NCBI GenBank assembly: GCA_907165135.1
Contig: OU015568.1
Location: 8,688,501 to 8,752,500, forward strand
Source: Oikopleura dioica
Taxonomy: Eukaryota; Chordata; Appendicularia; Copelata; Oikopleuridae
DNA: 64,000 bases
Reading direction: 5' to 3'
The first letter of the stretch is position 1; each line of letters starts with the position of its first letter. The position numbers were made by a program, and so were the translations under genes. Below are positions 10,701 to 21,601 of this stretch, piece by piece. The notes under the pieces were generated by a model. The model was given only the letters and a program-made list of their open reading frames with translations, had not been told where the DNA came from and searched no databases.

Positions 10701-13700
10701 TTGAGTTTCTCGTTCTTTCTGACTGTAACACAGAAGCTTTCCAACTGGCCCAGCAGCACTCGCAAATGGAGACGTACGCTGAAATTATCGGAAATAGAGG
10801 GGGCATTGATGATTTCAAATCGATCGCGATTCACTTTGAAAACGATGGCAATTTCCTACAGGTATTTTTAGCTAAAAACAATCTTAATCAATCCTGTTTA
10901 GTCTGGCAAGTTCTTCCTGAAAGCAGGCGAATACGACAGAGCATTGAATCACTTCCTCCGAGTAAAATCCGCTGATGATGAAAATATCTCGCTGGCGATT
11001 GAAACAGTTGGAGAAGCGAAAGATGAGAAGCTCAGCCTAGGGTTCCGCACGATTGGAGGACCTTATTTTTCAAAATCCGAATCCTTATTATATCAAAAAT
11101 AGACTTTTTATAAACTATGGGTTTTCGAATACGGCGAAAAAATGATGACAATAATATTCCGATTCACCATCGGAGTCGCCGATTTCTCTCGGTTTTTCAT
11201 ACTTCTAGTGGCAGCACAAACTTTTCTTTAACACTGTAGATAGAATCAACCCTAAAAATCACAAATCTGCAAAAACAAATTTAAAAATTCAAGGTTTTTA
11301 TGTGCTGTCCATTTGAAAATTATCCATTATTTATCATTATGTGAAAATTGAGGAGGCGCGCTCTGATTGGCTGATGAGGAAGACATTCTCAAGAGTCGAT
11401 TTGAAGGAAGATTATTCTAAGCTTCCGCGATTTTGTCCTTGTTGGTGAAAAAGCCCTTTCTCGATAAAATTTTAAATAGAAACCATAACAAAGTAAAAAT
11501 CTTGGATAATTTGACTTTTTACAACAATGGGTGAGGGCGGGGTTGGGGACATAACTGAGATTGATCACCTCAGAGTCCAACGCCGATCTCAAGCCCCTTA
11601 AATAAAAAATCAAGGAACGGGGCTGAAACGGCCCGAAGGGCCGTCAAGCCCCTTAAATTAAAAATCAAGGAACGGGGCTGAAACGGCCCGAAGGGCCGTC
11701 AAGCCCCTTAAATAAAAATCAAGGAACGGGGCTGAAACGGCCCGAAGGGCCGTCAAGCCCCTTAAATTAAAAATCAAGGAACGGGGCTGAAACGGCCCGA
11801 AGGGCCGTCAAGCCCCTTAAATTAAAAAATCAAGGAACGGGGCTGAAACGGCCCGAAGGGCCGTCAAGCCCCTTAAATTAAAAAATCAAGGAACGGGGCT
11901 GAAACGGCCCGAAGGGCCGTCAAGCCCCTTAAATTAAAATCAAGGAACGGGGCTGAAACGGCCCGAAGGGCCGTCAAGCCCCTTAAATTAAAAATCAAGG
12001 AACGGGGCTGAAACGGCCCGAAGGGCCGTCAAGCCCCTTAAATTAAAAATCAAGGAACGGGGCTGAAACGGCCCGAAGGGCCGTCAAGCCCCTTAAATTA
12101 AAAATCAAGGAACGGGGCTGAAACGGCCCGAAGGGCCGTCAAGCCCTTAAATTAAAAATCAAGGAACGGGGCTGAAACGGCCCGAAGGGCCGTCAAGCCC
12201 CTTAAATTAAAAATCAAGGAACGGGGCTGAAACGGCCCGAAGGGCCGTCAAGCCCTTAAATTAAAAATCAAGGAACGGGGCTGAAACGGCCCGAAGGGCC
12301 GTCAAGCCCCTTAAATTAAAAATCAAGGAACGGGGCTGAAACGGCCCGAAGGGCCGTCAAGCCCCTTAAATTAAAAATCAAGGAACGGGGCTGAAACGGC
12401 CCGAAGGGCCGTCAAGCCCCTTAAATTAAAAATCAAGGAACGGGGCTGAAACGGCCCGAAGGGCCGTCAAGCCCCTTAAATTAAAAATCAAGGAACGGGG
12501 CTGAAACGGCCCGAAGGGCCGTCAAGCCCTTAAATTAAAAATCAAGGAACGGGGCTGAAACGGCCCGAAGGGCCGTCAAGCCCTTAAATTAAAAATCAAG
12601 GAACGGGGCTGAAACGGCCCGAAGGGCCGTCAAGCCCTTAAATTAAAAATCAAGGAACGGGGCTGAAACGGCCCGAAGGGCCGTCAAGCCCCTTAAATTA
12701 AAAATCAAGGAACGGGGCTGAAACGGCCCGAAGGGCCGTCAAGCCCTTAAATTAAAAATCAAGGAACGGGGCTGAAACGGCCCGAAGGGCCGTCAAGCCC
12801 CTTAAATTAAAAATCAAGGAACGGGGCTGAAACGGCCCGAAGGGCCGTCAAGCCCCTTAAATTAAAAATCAAGGAACGGGGCTGAAACGGCCCGAAGGGC
12901 CGTCAAGCCCCTTAAATTAAAAATCAAGGAACGGGGCTGAAACGGCCCGAAGGGCCGTCAAGCCCTTAAATTAAAAATCAAGGAACGGGGCTGAAACGGC
13001 CCGAAGGGCCGTCAAGCCCCTTAAATTAAAAATCAAGGAACGGGGCTGAAACGGCCCGAAGGGCCGTCAAGCCCTTAAATTAAAAATCAAGGAACGGGGC
13101 TGAAACGGCCCGAAGGGCCGTCAAGCCCCTTAAATTAAAAATCAAGGAACGGGGCTGAAACGGCCCGAAGGGCCGTCAAGCCCCTTAAATTAAAAATCAA
13201 GGAACGGGGCTGAAACGGCCCGAAGGGCCGTCAAGCCCCTTAAATTAAAAATCAAGGAACGGGGCTGAAACGGCCCGAAGGGCCGTCAAGCCCTTAAATT
13301 AAAAATCAAGGAACGGGGCTGAAACGGCCCGAAGGGCCGTCAAGCCCTTAAATTAAAAATCAAGGAACGGGGCTGAAACGGCCCGAAGGGCCGTCAAGCC
13401 CTTAAATTAAAAATCAAGGAACGGGGCTGAAACGGCCCGAAGGGCCGTCAAGCCCCTTAAATTAAAAATCAAGGAACGGGGCTGAAACGGCCCGAAGGGC
13501 CGTCAAGCCCCTTAAATTAAAAATCAAGGAACGGGGCTGAAACGGCCCGAAGGGCCGTCAAGCCCTTAAATTAAAAATCAAGGAACGGGGCTGAAACGGC
13601 CCGAAGGGCCGTCAAGCCCTTAAATTAAAAATCAAGGAACGGGGCTGAAACGGCCCGAAGGGCCGTCAAGCCCCTTAAATTAAAAATCAAGGAACGGGGC

Positions 13701-16700
13701 TGAAACGGCCCGAAGGGCCGTCAAGCCCCTTAAATTAAAAATCAAGGAACGGGGCTGAAACGGCCCGAAGGGCCGTCAAGCCCCTTAAATTAAAAATCAA
13801 GGAACGGGGCTGAAACGGCCCGAAGGGCCGTCAAGCCCCTTAAATTAAAAATCAAGGAACGGGGCTGAAACGGCCCGAAGGGCCGTCAAGCCCTTAAATT
13901 AAAAATCAAGGAACGGGGCTGAAACGGCCCGAAGGGCCGTCAAGCCCCTTAAATTAAAAAATCAAGGAACGGGGCTGAAACGGCCCGAAGGGCCGTCAAG
14001 CCCCTTAAATTAAAAATCAAGGAACGGGGCTGAAACGGCCCGAAGGGCCGTCAAGCCCCTTAAATTAAAAATCAAGGAACGGGGCTGAAACGGCCCGAAG
14101 GGCCGTCAAGCCCCTTAAATTAAAAATCAAGGAACGGGGCTGAAACGGCCCGAAGGGCCGTCAAGCCCCTTAAATTAAAAATCAAGGAACGGGGCTGAAA
14201 CGGCCCGAAGGGCCGTCAAGCCCTTAAATTAAAAAATCAAGGAACGGGGCTGAAACGGCCCGAAGGGCCGTCAAGCCCTTAAATTAAAAATCAAGGAACG
14301 GGGCTGAAACGGCCCGAAGGGCCGTCAAGCCCCTTAAATTAAAAATCAAGGAACGGGGCTGAAACGGCCCGAAGGGCCGTCAAGCCCCTAAATTAAAAAA
14401 TCAAGGAACGGGGCTGAAACGGCCCGAAGGGCCGTCAAGCCCCTTAAATTAAAAATCAAGGAACGGGGCTGAAACGGCCCGAAGGGCCGTCAAGCCCCTT
14501 AAATTAAAAATCAAGGAACGGGGCTGAAACGGCCCGAAGGGCCGTCAAGCCCCTTAAATTAAAAAATCAAGGAACGGGGCTGAAACGGCCCGAAGGGCCG
14601 TCAAGCCCCTTAAATTAAAATCAAGGAACGGGGCTGAAACGGCCCGAAGGGCCGTCAAGCCCTTAAATTAAAAATCAAGGAACGGGGCTGAAACGGCCCG
14701 AAGGGCCGTCAAGCCCCTTAAATTAAAAATCAAGGAACGGGGCTGAAACGGCCCGAAGGGCCGTCAAGCCCCTTAAATTAAAAATCAAGGAACGGGGCTG
14801 AAACGGCCCGAAGGGCCGTCAAGCCCCTTAAATTAAAAATCAAGGAACGGGGCTGAAACGGCCCGAAGGGCCGTCAAGCCCCTTAAATTAAAAATCAAGG
14901 AACGGGGCTGAAACGGCCCGAAGGGCCGTCAAGCCCCTTAAATTAAAAATCAAGGAACGGGGCTGAAACGGCCCGAAGGGCCGTCAAGCCCCTTAAATTA
15001 AAAATCAAGGAACGGGGCTGAAACGGCCCGAAGGGCCGTCAAGCCCCTTAAATTAAAAATCAAGGAACGGGGCTGAAACGGCCCGAAGGGCCGTCAAGCC
15101 CCTTAAATTAAAAATCAAGGAACGGGGCTGAAACGGCCCGAAGGGCCGTCAAGCCCCTTAAATTAAAAATCAAGGAACGGGGCTGAAACGGCCCGAAGGG
15201 CCGTCAAGCCCCTTAAATTAAAAATCAAGGAACGGGGCTGAAACGGCCCGAAGGGCCGTCAAGCCCTTAAATTAAAAATCAAGGAACGGGGCTGAAACGG
15301 CCCGAAGGGCCGTCAAGCCCCTTAAATTAAAAATCAAGGAACGGGGCTGAAACGGCCCGAAGGGCCGTCAAGCCCCTTAAATTAAAAATCAAGGAACGGG
15401 GCTGAAACGGCCCGAAGGGCCGTCAAGCCCCTTAAATTAAAAATCAAGGAACGGGGCTGAAATGGCCATCCGTGTTTTCCAAGCTAGAAAGCTTTTGAAA
15501 AAATGAGACACGGGTTGGATTCGAGCTCGCCATCTCGTCTGCGCGAAGAGAAGCGCTCACCACTCAGCCAACTCCAGGGTGACGGTGCAGTGCAGTACTC
15601 GATTCATATTCCCGCGAAGAGCGCCAGCCAATCAGCGCGCAGCAGGCCTCCTTGGCAAAATATACTTTGAAGCCCTTAAAAGGGCTGAAGGGGGATTTTC
15701 TGGAAAAACAGAGGCCAGGAATGAATTTCTAGGCATTATTTTGGTGGAATCTCCAAATTTTATTAAAATGAAAAATTTTGGTCCAATCGTGCGGAACCCT
15801 AGCTCAGCCGCACTCTTTTGGACTTTTGCTTGGCCAACATGATGACGGACAGGTTTAATTCTCTTTAAAATGCAATCCTTATATTATTTTAGTCAAAAAT
15901 GCGAAGTTTCTGTTCCAATTCTATGTATCACTCGATCAGTACCAAGAGGCGGCCTCTACGGCTATCATCATTGCCCGCGATCATCAGTTGAAAGGCGATT
16001 ATAAAAAGGTAAAATATCAATTATCTTCCATGATTTCAATCGAGTATTTCAAGGTCGTGAATTCCTGTTTCAAATGTACAAAGACTTGCGCATTCGAGGA
16101 ATCCGCCTCCCCGCAGAAATGTCTTCATCGCTTTTACTTCTTCACTCATACTTGCTGATTCGCCCGACACTCTCCGTTAGAAATGATCACATGACTGCTG
16201 CGAGATTGTTAACTCGCGTGGCTAAGAGCATTTCGAAATTTCCCAAGCACATTGTTCAACTGCTCACAAAAACGGTCATCGAATGTAATAAAGTTGGACT
16301 TCAACGGTCCGCTTTTGAGTACGCGGCGCTACTCATGAGGCCAGAATATCGGTAAGAATGCGCACAAGCCTCGATGAATTGTTAAAAATCATTCAGAGAA
16401 GCCGTGGATCAGAAGTATCGACGGCCTATTGAGAAACTCGTGCGAGATCGTCGAGGAGCCAATGAAGAAGATCCACCTGCTGAAGCAACTCCTTGCCCGT
16501 TCTGTTCGAAAAAGTTCGATTCGTATGAGGTAAATTAAAGCTAGTTTTTCGCCGTTTATTAATCATTTTCAGCTAACATGCCCCTTCTGCCGTGAAGTCT
16601 CCCCTTTTTGCATAGCCACCGGCCGCCATGTGACTGTGGAGGACCTCACCAAATGCCCAACCTGCGAGTCGCCCGCTTTGATTGAACCCCTCGCCGAGCT

Positions 16701-16803
16701 AGTCAATTCTGACGGACATTGCCCGATGTGCTCGGCTTCGCTCAACAACGAAGATCTTGTTATTATCGAAAATGCCGCAACCTATCTGAAGCAACTTGCG
16801 TGA
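7797..16803 (+). CDS. WDR19: WDR19 (IFT144), intraflagellar transport complex A; coding sequence interrupted by a transposon
   Basis: IFT-A subunit for retrograde ciliary transport. Segments: 7797-10300, 10345-10861, 10902-11037, then 15810-15852 beyond the insertion, 15893-16008, 16054-16351, 16397-16529, 16573-16803. Matches to the human family run throughout: VLGKHGKKI and YNWYGDG-type WD blades, [12 protein letters not shown] and [14 protein letters not shown] in the TPR-like part, then SKFPKHIV and LLMRPEYR. The end has zinc-ribbon pairs CPFC, CPFC, CPTC and CPMC. Six one-base deletions are inferred, near 9284, 9877-9881, 10677-10681, 15824-15827, 15895-15899 and 16003-16007. Removing the element plus one target-site copy and restoring these bases gives 1,327 residues, close to human 1,342. 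The gene may be intact but mis-assembled, polymorphic, or recently broken. Confidence 0.85.
11590..15463. repeat. 55-bp palindromic minisatellite, about 71 tandem copies
   Basis: The unit begins AACGGGGCTGAAACGGCCCG and ends TTAAAAATCAAGG. Each copy contains ACGGCCC-GAA-GGGCCGT (7-bp stem, 3-nt loop) flanked by GGGGCT and AGCCCC, so each unit can fold into an extended hairpin. Copies are nearly identical. Almost all differences are run lengths (CCC or CCCC; AAAA, AAAAA or AAAAAA). The array ends where a unit breaks off at GAAATGGCC. Confidence 0.97.
15501..15577 (-). repeat. tRNA-derived (SINE-like) segment inside the hAT element
   Basis: On the minus strand there is an A-box-like TTGGCTGAGTGGTGAGCGC, a B-box-like AGCTCGAATCC about 30 bp further on, and a T6 run (ATTTTTTC) just after, as for a Pol III unit. 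The outer sequences do not pair into a proper acceptor stem, so a working tRNA is unlikely. Confidence 0.45.
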
Positions 16804-16864
16804 CACTCGTGACAATTCTCTTGATTTACTTTTCTACCCATTGAAATTTTCTATTTTTATACTC

Positions 16865-16870
16865 AATAAA
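16865..16870 (+). terminator. Poly(A) signal AATAAA after WDR19
   Basis: Perfect AATAAA 62 bp after the WDR19 stop. The gene converges on the minus-strand RNA-binding protein gene ending at 17053. Confidence 0.6.
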
Positions 16871-17052
16871 ATGTTTATGTTTTATGCATTAGACTATTGG
16901 ATAAAAAATTATTCCAATAATTCAAAGTTTTTGTTCGTTTTGCTCCTGCAGGGTACTCATCCATGATTTCAAATAGATTTTCAACTACAGCAGTAAATAT
17001 CCTTTTCATGAGTTTATTCTTTCGACTGATGGTTATTTACGAGAGCAATAAT

Positions 17053-20000
17053 CTACTGCACTTCGTTCTCCACTTGTGGAAGATATGACTGCGCATTATC
17101 CTGTGCATCTTCAGCAACTACGGGTTCAAAATTCAATTTAAAAAATCGAGAATAGGAATCATTGAATCGAAGAATTTGGGCATTTTGATCGAGCGAAATA
17201 GATAATGCGAATTTTGAATCTAAGCTTCCTTTTGAATCTTTTGCGAGTTATTATAGAATCAGAGAGTAGCGGGTGGATGTTAGTTTATTAACAGTGAATT
17301 ACAGACAATAGTCGATCGGGCTGACTACTCGTAATCATGGGCGACTATGAGTTAATTTTTGAATTTGTGCATTTGAGTAATTTTTAAGAACTTAAATCGA
17401 CTCTCTTACCTTGGATACCCAAGAGGGCCAGGATTCCTTCGGCAGCGAGCGACTGCGCTTCTTCAGGGGTTGAAGACCATCGGCATCCACTGCGTGTTAC
17501 CATCTGTAATCATGTTAGAATTCAGTAGATTAATTGAGATTTACCTGGTTGAGGGTAGACCCATTCGCTAGGGTTATGTGGCATAAGTACATGACTTTGA
17601 CCCCAACCTATGAAGGAATCGGTTATTGTTCACTTAGATTGGAGATGGTTTACCTGGCATGAATGTAATTGGTAAACTGGGGACCCCAATTGATTCAGCT
17701 TGCAAATTTCCTCCAAGAGTTGAAAGGAGGTGAGTTTGCGCTGCCGCTGGATTGGGAGCAGTGTGGGCGTTTTGGTCGACCGGTTGAGCGTGCCGCTCGA
17801 GATTGGCGTAGGCGTAGGGATGAGTGGTGTCGCGGGGCTTCTCCCGTATTTCCTGAACGCTCATTGGACCAGGAGCACCAGATGATGATGAGAGCCAATC
17901 AGAACTCTCCGAAGCACGCATGGGCTGACTAGATGTCATTTTTAGCCAATCACGTGCTGTGTTTCATTCCTTACCCTATATAGGTCCGGCCACCCAGTGG
18001 GCGGGTGCCTCCTGCCCCTCGCGGTTTGCGCAACGCTGATTGGCGCTGAAAATGAGAAATCACGATTAAAAGCACGGAAATTAGCAGCTTTTAGCTTACC
18101 CCTTCTGGCACGAGCGCTGGCTGGTACATCTGATAGTACAGTGGAGCGCCTGCGTAGACATTCTGAGCTTGAGCAGCAGCCAAGGATTGAGCAGTTGCAT
18201 CTCCGTAAGCCAAAAGCATAGGCATCTGAGGAGTTTGGATGACCTTTCTTTCCGAAGCTCGGGAGTGACGAACGTAGCTATCTCGATCAACAGGCTTAGC
18301 AAGGACGACTTCGACGAGAGCGCCGTCGATCATGCCGTTGTTGAGCTCCTAGGAAGAAATGTAATGAAGACTCAGCTATTTGATAATGATGATTAATTGT
18401 ACCTTCATCGCTTTGAGAGCATTCTCACGCGTGTTGAAATGTACGAATGCATAATCTCTGATCTTCTTGACACGTTCAATCGTTCCCTTTCCGGTGACCT
18501 TGGCAAACGCCGCCTCAAGTGTATCCTCACTCGTGTGGAGCATCAGATTTCTGACGTAGAGAATTTTTACCGTTTCCATCACGCTAAATATCATTGAAGA
18601 AGTATTCAAGAGCGACCATTTTTACCTTTCATCGACTTCAATTTCTGGCTCAGCCCAGTCAACAGCGATCTGATGTCCCCAGAGCTGGATTCGCCCGGGC
18701 ATGAGTTTTCTTCTAGCCATGGCGGCAGCTTTGTGATCCTTGTACTCGACAAAAGAGAATCCTCGGTTCTTGCTTTTGTCCGCAGCAGAAGGATAAACGA
18801 TGACATCAACGACTCCTACAGAAATATTAAAAAAGGGAAAGGGTCTGGAAGCTTCGAATGGAAAAATTTATCCTAGATAAATATTCGTGAAAGCAGAGCA
18901 AATAACTCTGTTTCAGAAACTGAGATAAGCAGTTGTGAAAATAATACTCTCGATTCTTACCCTCTGTGACTTTCTTCATTTCCTCCATAATCTCATCCCT
19001 CTTCTTTGTCTTTGGAATTCCACCGACAAAGAGTCTACAGTTGTCCACCGATTGGCAAGCGCCGAGTAGTCTTCCCTTTCTGATTTCAAAATTATTGATT
19101 CCTTCCTCTGGATTCTCGACCATTTCGAATTTTACTGAGAATAAATCCATTCTCTCGACTGTTTCGTTCCGCATTTCCGCGAAAAAAACAGGGTGTAATA
19201 ACAAAATTAGAGATCTGACACATTCACGCAGCGTGGGAGATTCAAAAAATCACATTCACAGCTACAGATAAGGCTGCTGGTGTACATAACTTCGAGCATA
19301 ATTAGACTCGTTTAAAGATCTGGAGGTGAGTTTTCCGATGATATTCTAGAGAATACAGTTCCTTTGAGAGCAGCTTGAGACTCATTTCTTGTTTGATAGG
19401 TGACGAAGCAGAATCCACGGTTGTTTCCGTTGAAGTCCAGCATCATTCGTAACTCGAAAACGCTAGAGACATCAGATGAAAATGAGCATAATTTCCATGA
19501 ATCTTACGGGCCGTAGCTTTCGAGTACTGGATACAACTCATCTTCGAACAAGTCTCGTGGCAGTTTTCCGATAAAGATTTCGGTCCCCTTCTCCGGCTTT
19601 CCAGTAAGCGCAGGATTTGTGTACTTCCGCTGGCCGTTCTCCTGCTTCATCACCAATCCAGTTCTGAGGCATAGCGCTAAATTCGGTTTTAGTAAATTTG
19701 AAGTATCATCATCTTGAAATCAAGGAAGAGTCCCGAAAAAGCGCTGACCAAAGTGGGCATGCCAAAATTGCTCGGCTAATATTTGAAGTTCTTGATTTAG
19801 TTCCATTGCAAACAGTACCCTTTACCCTCTTGCGACAAGGATATTTACATGATATCAAATGCACTTATAAAAGTACAGCTACGGCAAATGTCCAAATGTC
19901 AGATCACAAGATGATGAATTACGGATTCTTTAGTCATCATCATTTTTATTTGCAATTTTGAATTGGCATGAAAACCACGTTGTTGGACAGTCACTGTTTA

Positions 20001-20160
20001 AATTTGCATTTCGGGTGGCAAAAATTAAGTCTCACATTCGCGCAATTTCGAACGTTTGAGTCATTTCTTTACCTTTAATTTTAGCCTCAACCCTTGGGTT
20101 CATTGGATGTTGCACTGCTGGTTCCGAGCCATCATCTGAGCCAGCAGAGTTCAGGCTCAT
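17053..20160 (-). CDS. A1CF/RBM46/RBM47-type RNA-binding protein (three RRMs plus C-terminal dsRBD-like domain)
   Basis: Twelve exons, from the 5' end: 20160-20073, 19676-19508, 19462-19362, 19101-18961, 18815-18626, 18583-18403, 18348-18100, 18045-17975, 17852-17654, 17607-17545, 17503-17410, 17117-17053. All phases agree and give 536 residues. RRM1 has [17 protein letters not shown] and [11 protein letters not shown]2 has [18 protein letters not shown] and [11 protein letters not shown]3 has [10 protein letters not shown] and DYAFVHF, followed by [12 protein letters not shown]. An Arg/Gly stretch follows, then [20 protein letters not shown], the start of the double-stranded-RNA-binding-like domain of this family. 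Members act in RNA editing cofactor roles (A1CF, RBM47) or germline mRNA control (RBM46). The three cannot be told apart here. The exon 3/4 junction fits only as a GA-AG intron. Confidence 0.85.
19102..19361 (-). other. Non-canonical GA-AG intron in the RBM gene
   Basis: Exon 3 ends CTCAAAG and exon 4 begins GAATCAATAAT. This junction restores the helix-to-strand spacing of RRM1 (A-L-K-x-x-N-N-F-E-I) exactly as in A1CF. The only GT nearby (19356-19355) shifts the frame against exon 4. AAGGAA is present at both edges, so the exact cut is ambiguous, but the best rule-based choice starts GA and ends AG. Confidence 0.65.
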
Positions 20161-20805
20161 GGAAGCAGTAGAGGCAATTTCTGCGTTCTTTACGTCAGTC
20201 TTCCAAGGGATGATCGATCTCTTTTCATATCTCTGTGTTATTTAAGCGCCTGGTTTTTAACTCCTTGGTTTACGATTTTTATATAAAAGATATGTGTGAT
20301 TCATCATCCCGTATTCATCACCGATTGAAGAAAAATCAAAAAAAATCGAAAATCAAATCGAAAAATTAGCGAAAAAAAAGTTAAATCAGCCGAATCACCG
20401 CAGCGAACCACCAATTTCTGTGGAAGTTAACAAAAAAACGAAACGAACGATATGGGATTTTGCATTCGTTGAGGAATCTCACCCACTCGCCCGCGGCAAC
20501 ATTTGCACCCGCTTGCGGCGTAAGCACGACCCGCGTAGCTCTTGCCTCCATCGCCGCTGCAAGTCAATCAGTAACTACAGACCGAAAAGCAAATAACACA
20601 AATTTACAACCGAGAGCAACATTTGCAACGGACACACAGATAAACAACATCAGATGCGCGCGGCTTCGGGCACACACGCGAAGACAACCGTGTTTGACCG
20701 TCAAATACGAATCAACGTTGCCAATTCTCTATCAAGCAAAAGTTCACCTGGAGAAAGTGCAATTCTCTTCCCATGCCAAAATTTCAAAATGATGCAGTTG
20801 TCATT
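20161..20805. promoter_or_regulatory. Upstream region of the RBM gene
   Basis: No coding feature is recognised. A CpG-bearing stretch at about 20480-20560 precedes the RBM start on the minus strand and could be promoter or 5' UTR. No clear TATA box was found. Confidence 0.25.
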
Positions 20806-20811
20806 TTTATT
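20806..20811 (-). terminator. Poly(A) signal (minus strand) of the small membrane-protein gene
   Basis: TTTATT on the plus strand, read as AATAAA on the minus strand, starts 15 bp after the stop of the small ORF. Confidence 0.45.
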
Positions 20812-20825
20812 CAAAATAAAGCAAG

Positions 20826-21041
20826 TCAGGTCTCTTCAAGAATAGTTTCAAGCGTTCTTGAGCTCTTCGCAAGCTCTCGATCAACCGATAATTTCGATGG
20901 TCTTTCTTTGAAGAATTTGCTTCTGATTTTCTTCCTCACAAAGATCGAGAAATTCCAACTCTCCGGGACAATCCATGAAATAAGTAGAATCACAAAAATG
21001 ATACAAAATCCTCGTTTTATTTCGTCTGCTGATTTTCTCAT
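20826..21041 (-). CDS. Small single-pass membrane protein, unrecognised
   Basis: 71 residues. A charged N-terminus (MRKSADEIKRG) is followed by a clean hydrophobic segment (FCIIFVILLISWIV) and a basic, Ser-rich tail ending in TILEET. I do not recognise the family. Three things favour a real gene over a chance frame: an acceptor-like TTTTTAG about 20 bp before the ATG, a poly(A) signal right after the stop, and the placement between two same-strand genes. The open frame extends upstream of the ATG to 21143, but that part looks random and lies upstream of the acceptor-like site. Confidence 0.45.
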   Translation of the reverse strand: MRKSADEIKRGFCIIFVILLISWIVPESWNFSIFVRKKIRSKFFKERPSKLSVDRELAKSSRTLETILEET

Positions 21042-21206
21042 GTCAATTTGATGCGTAAATGTCCTAAAAATAAACCGTTCAGAAAATCTCAACTCTGCCC
21101 ATGGGCGATGCCAGTATGATTTAGATAAGAATTTCGTCTGCAATAAATCGTAAAAACAGCCTGCAAATTTATAAACAAACTACCCTTTGTTTCATTCCAA
21201 ATGTTT

Positions 21207-21212
21207 TTTATT
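21207..21212 (-). terminator. Poly(A) signal (minus strand) downstream of titin
   Basis: TTTATT on the plus strand, 390 bp beyond the titin stop. It sets a plausible 3' end for the titin transcript. Confidence 0.45.
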
Positions 21213-21601
21213 CAGATAGTTGAATTCCAAAGCTGGGTACAGTGAAAACAAGAACAGAATAGAAAAAAGTGCACAAAATTTGAAACATCAATCGCAGTAC
21301 AAAAACAGGTTCTCACATAATCACATTTTTAGAGAATAAGTGGGAGTGCTGCCCAACTGGTGGTTTTTATTTTTCAACCCATGGGCCCGAGCACGACTTT
21401 TTCTAGAGCACTGACGGCGCTTGAAGCTGCCAAGTCTAAAGTGCAGGTGAAAAGACGACTGCGGATTTTGTTACCCAAGGATTTTTTGATAACCAGCTAA
21501 TTTGGGATTGTGGAAATCATATTCCATCTTTTTTAATTAATTTGTGATTATGCGGGGATAAATAAAGTTTACAGGAAAGATTGTACAGTCATAAAAAGGT
21601 A

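Larger units (their letters stand above)
11038..15801. mobile_element. hAT-like non-autonomous element inserted in a WDR19 coding exon
   Basis: The left end is TAGGGTTCCGCACGATTGGA (11038-11057), and its exact reverse complement ends at 15801. The 8-bp target duplication GCTCAGCC sits at 11030-11037 and 15802-15809. An 8-bp duplication and a YARNG-type terminus are hallmarks of the hAT superfamily. A further inverted pair lies inside: GGCGCGCTCTGATTGGCTG near 11356 and its counterpart near 15620-15650. No transposase frame is present; the interior is mostly the 55-bp array. Joining the flanks without one duplicate restores the IFT144 reading. Confidence 0.85.

Noticed and set aside
11590-15463. 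CRISPR-like array
   Set aside because: The units are contiguous, without variable spacers, and the context is a eukaryotic transposon. It is a minisatellite.
15501-15577. A functional tRNA gene
   Set aside because: The boxes are present but the acceptor stem does not pair, so it is better called tRNA-derived.
11031-15802. The hAT element as an ordinary intron
   Set aside because: Clean removal would need CT-AG or other non-spliceable ends. The GT just inside the left end gives a shifted frame and a stop.
19102-19134. Extension of RBM exon 4 to a canonical-looking acceptor at 19135
   Set aside because: It would add about 11 residues within RRM1 and still needs a non-GT donor. The shorter exon fits the family exactly.
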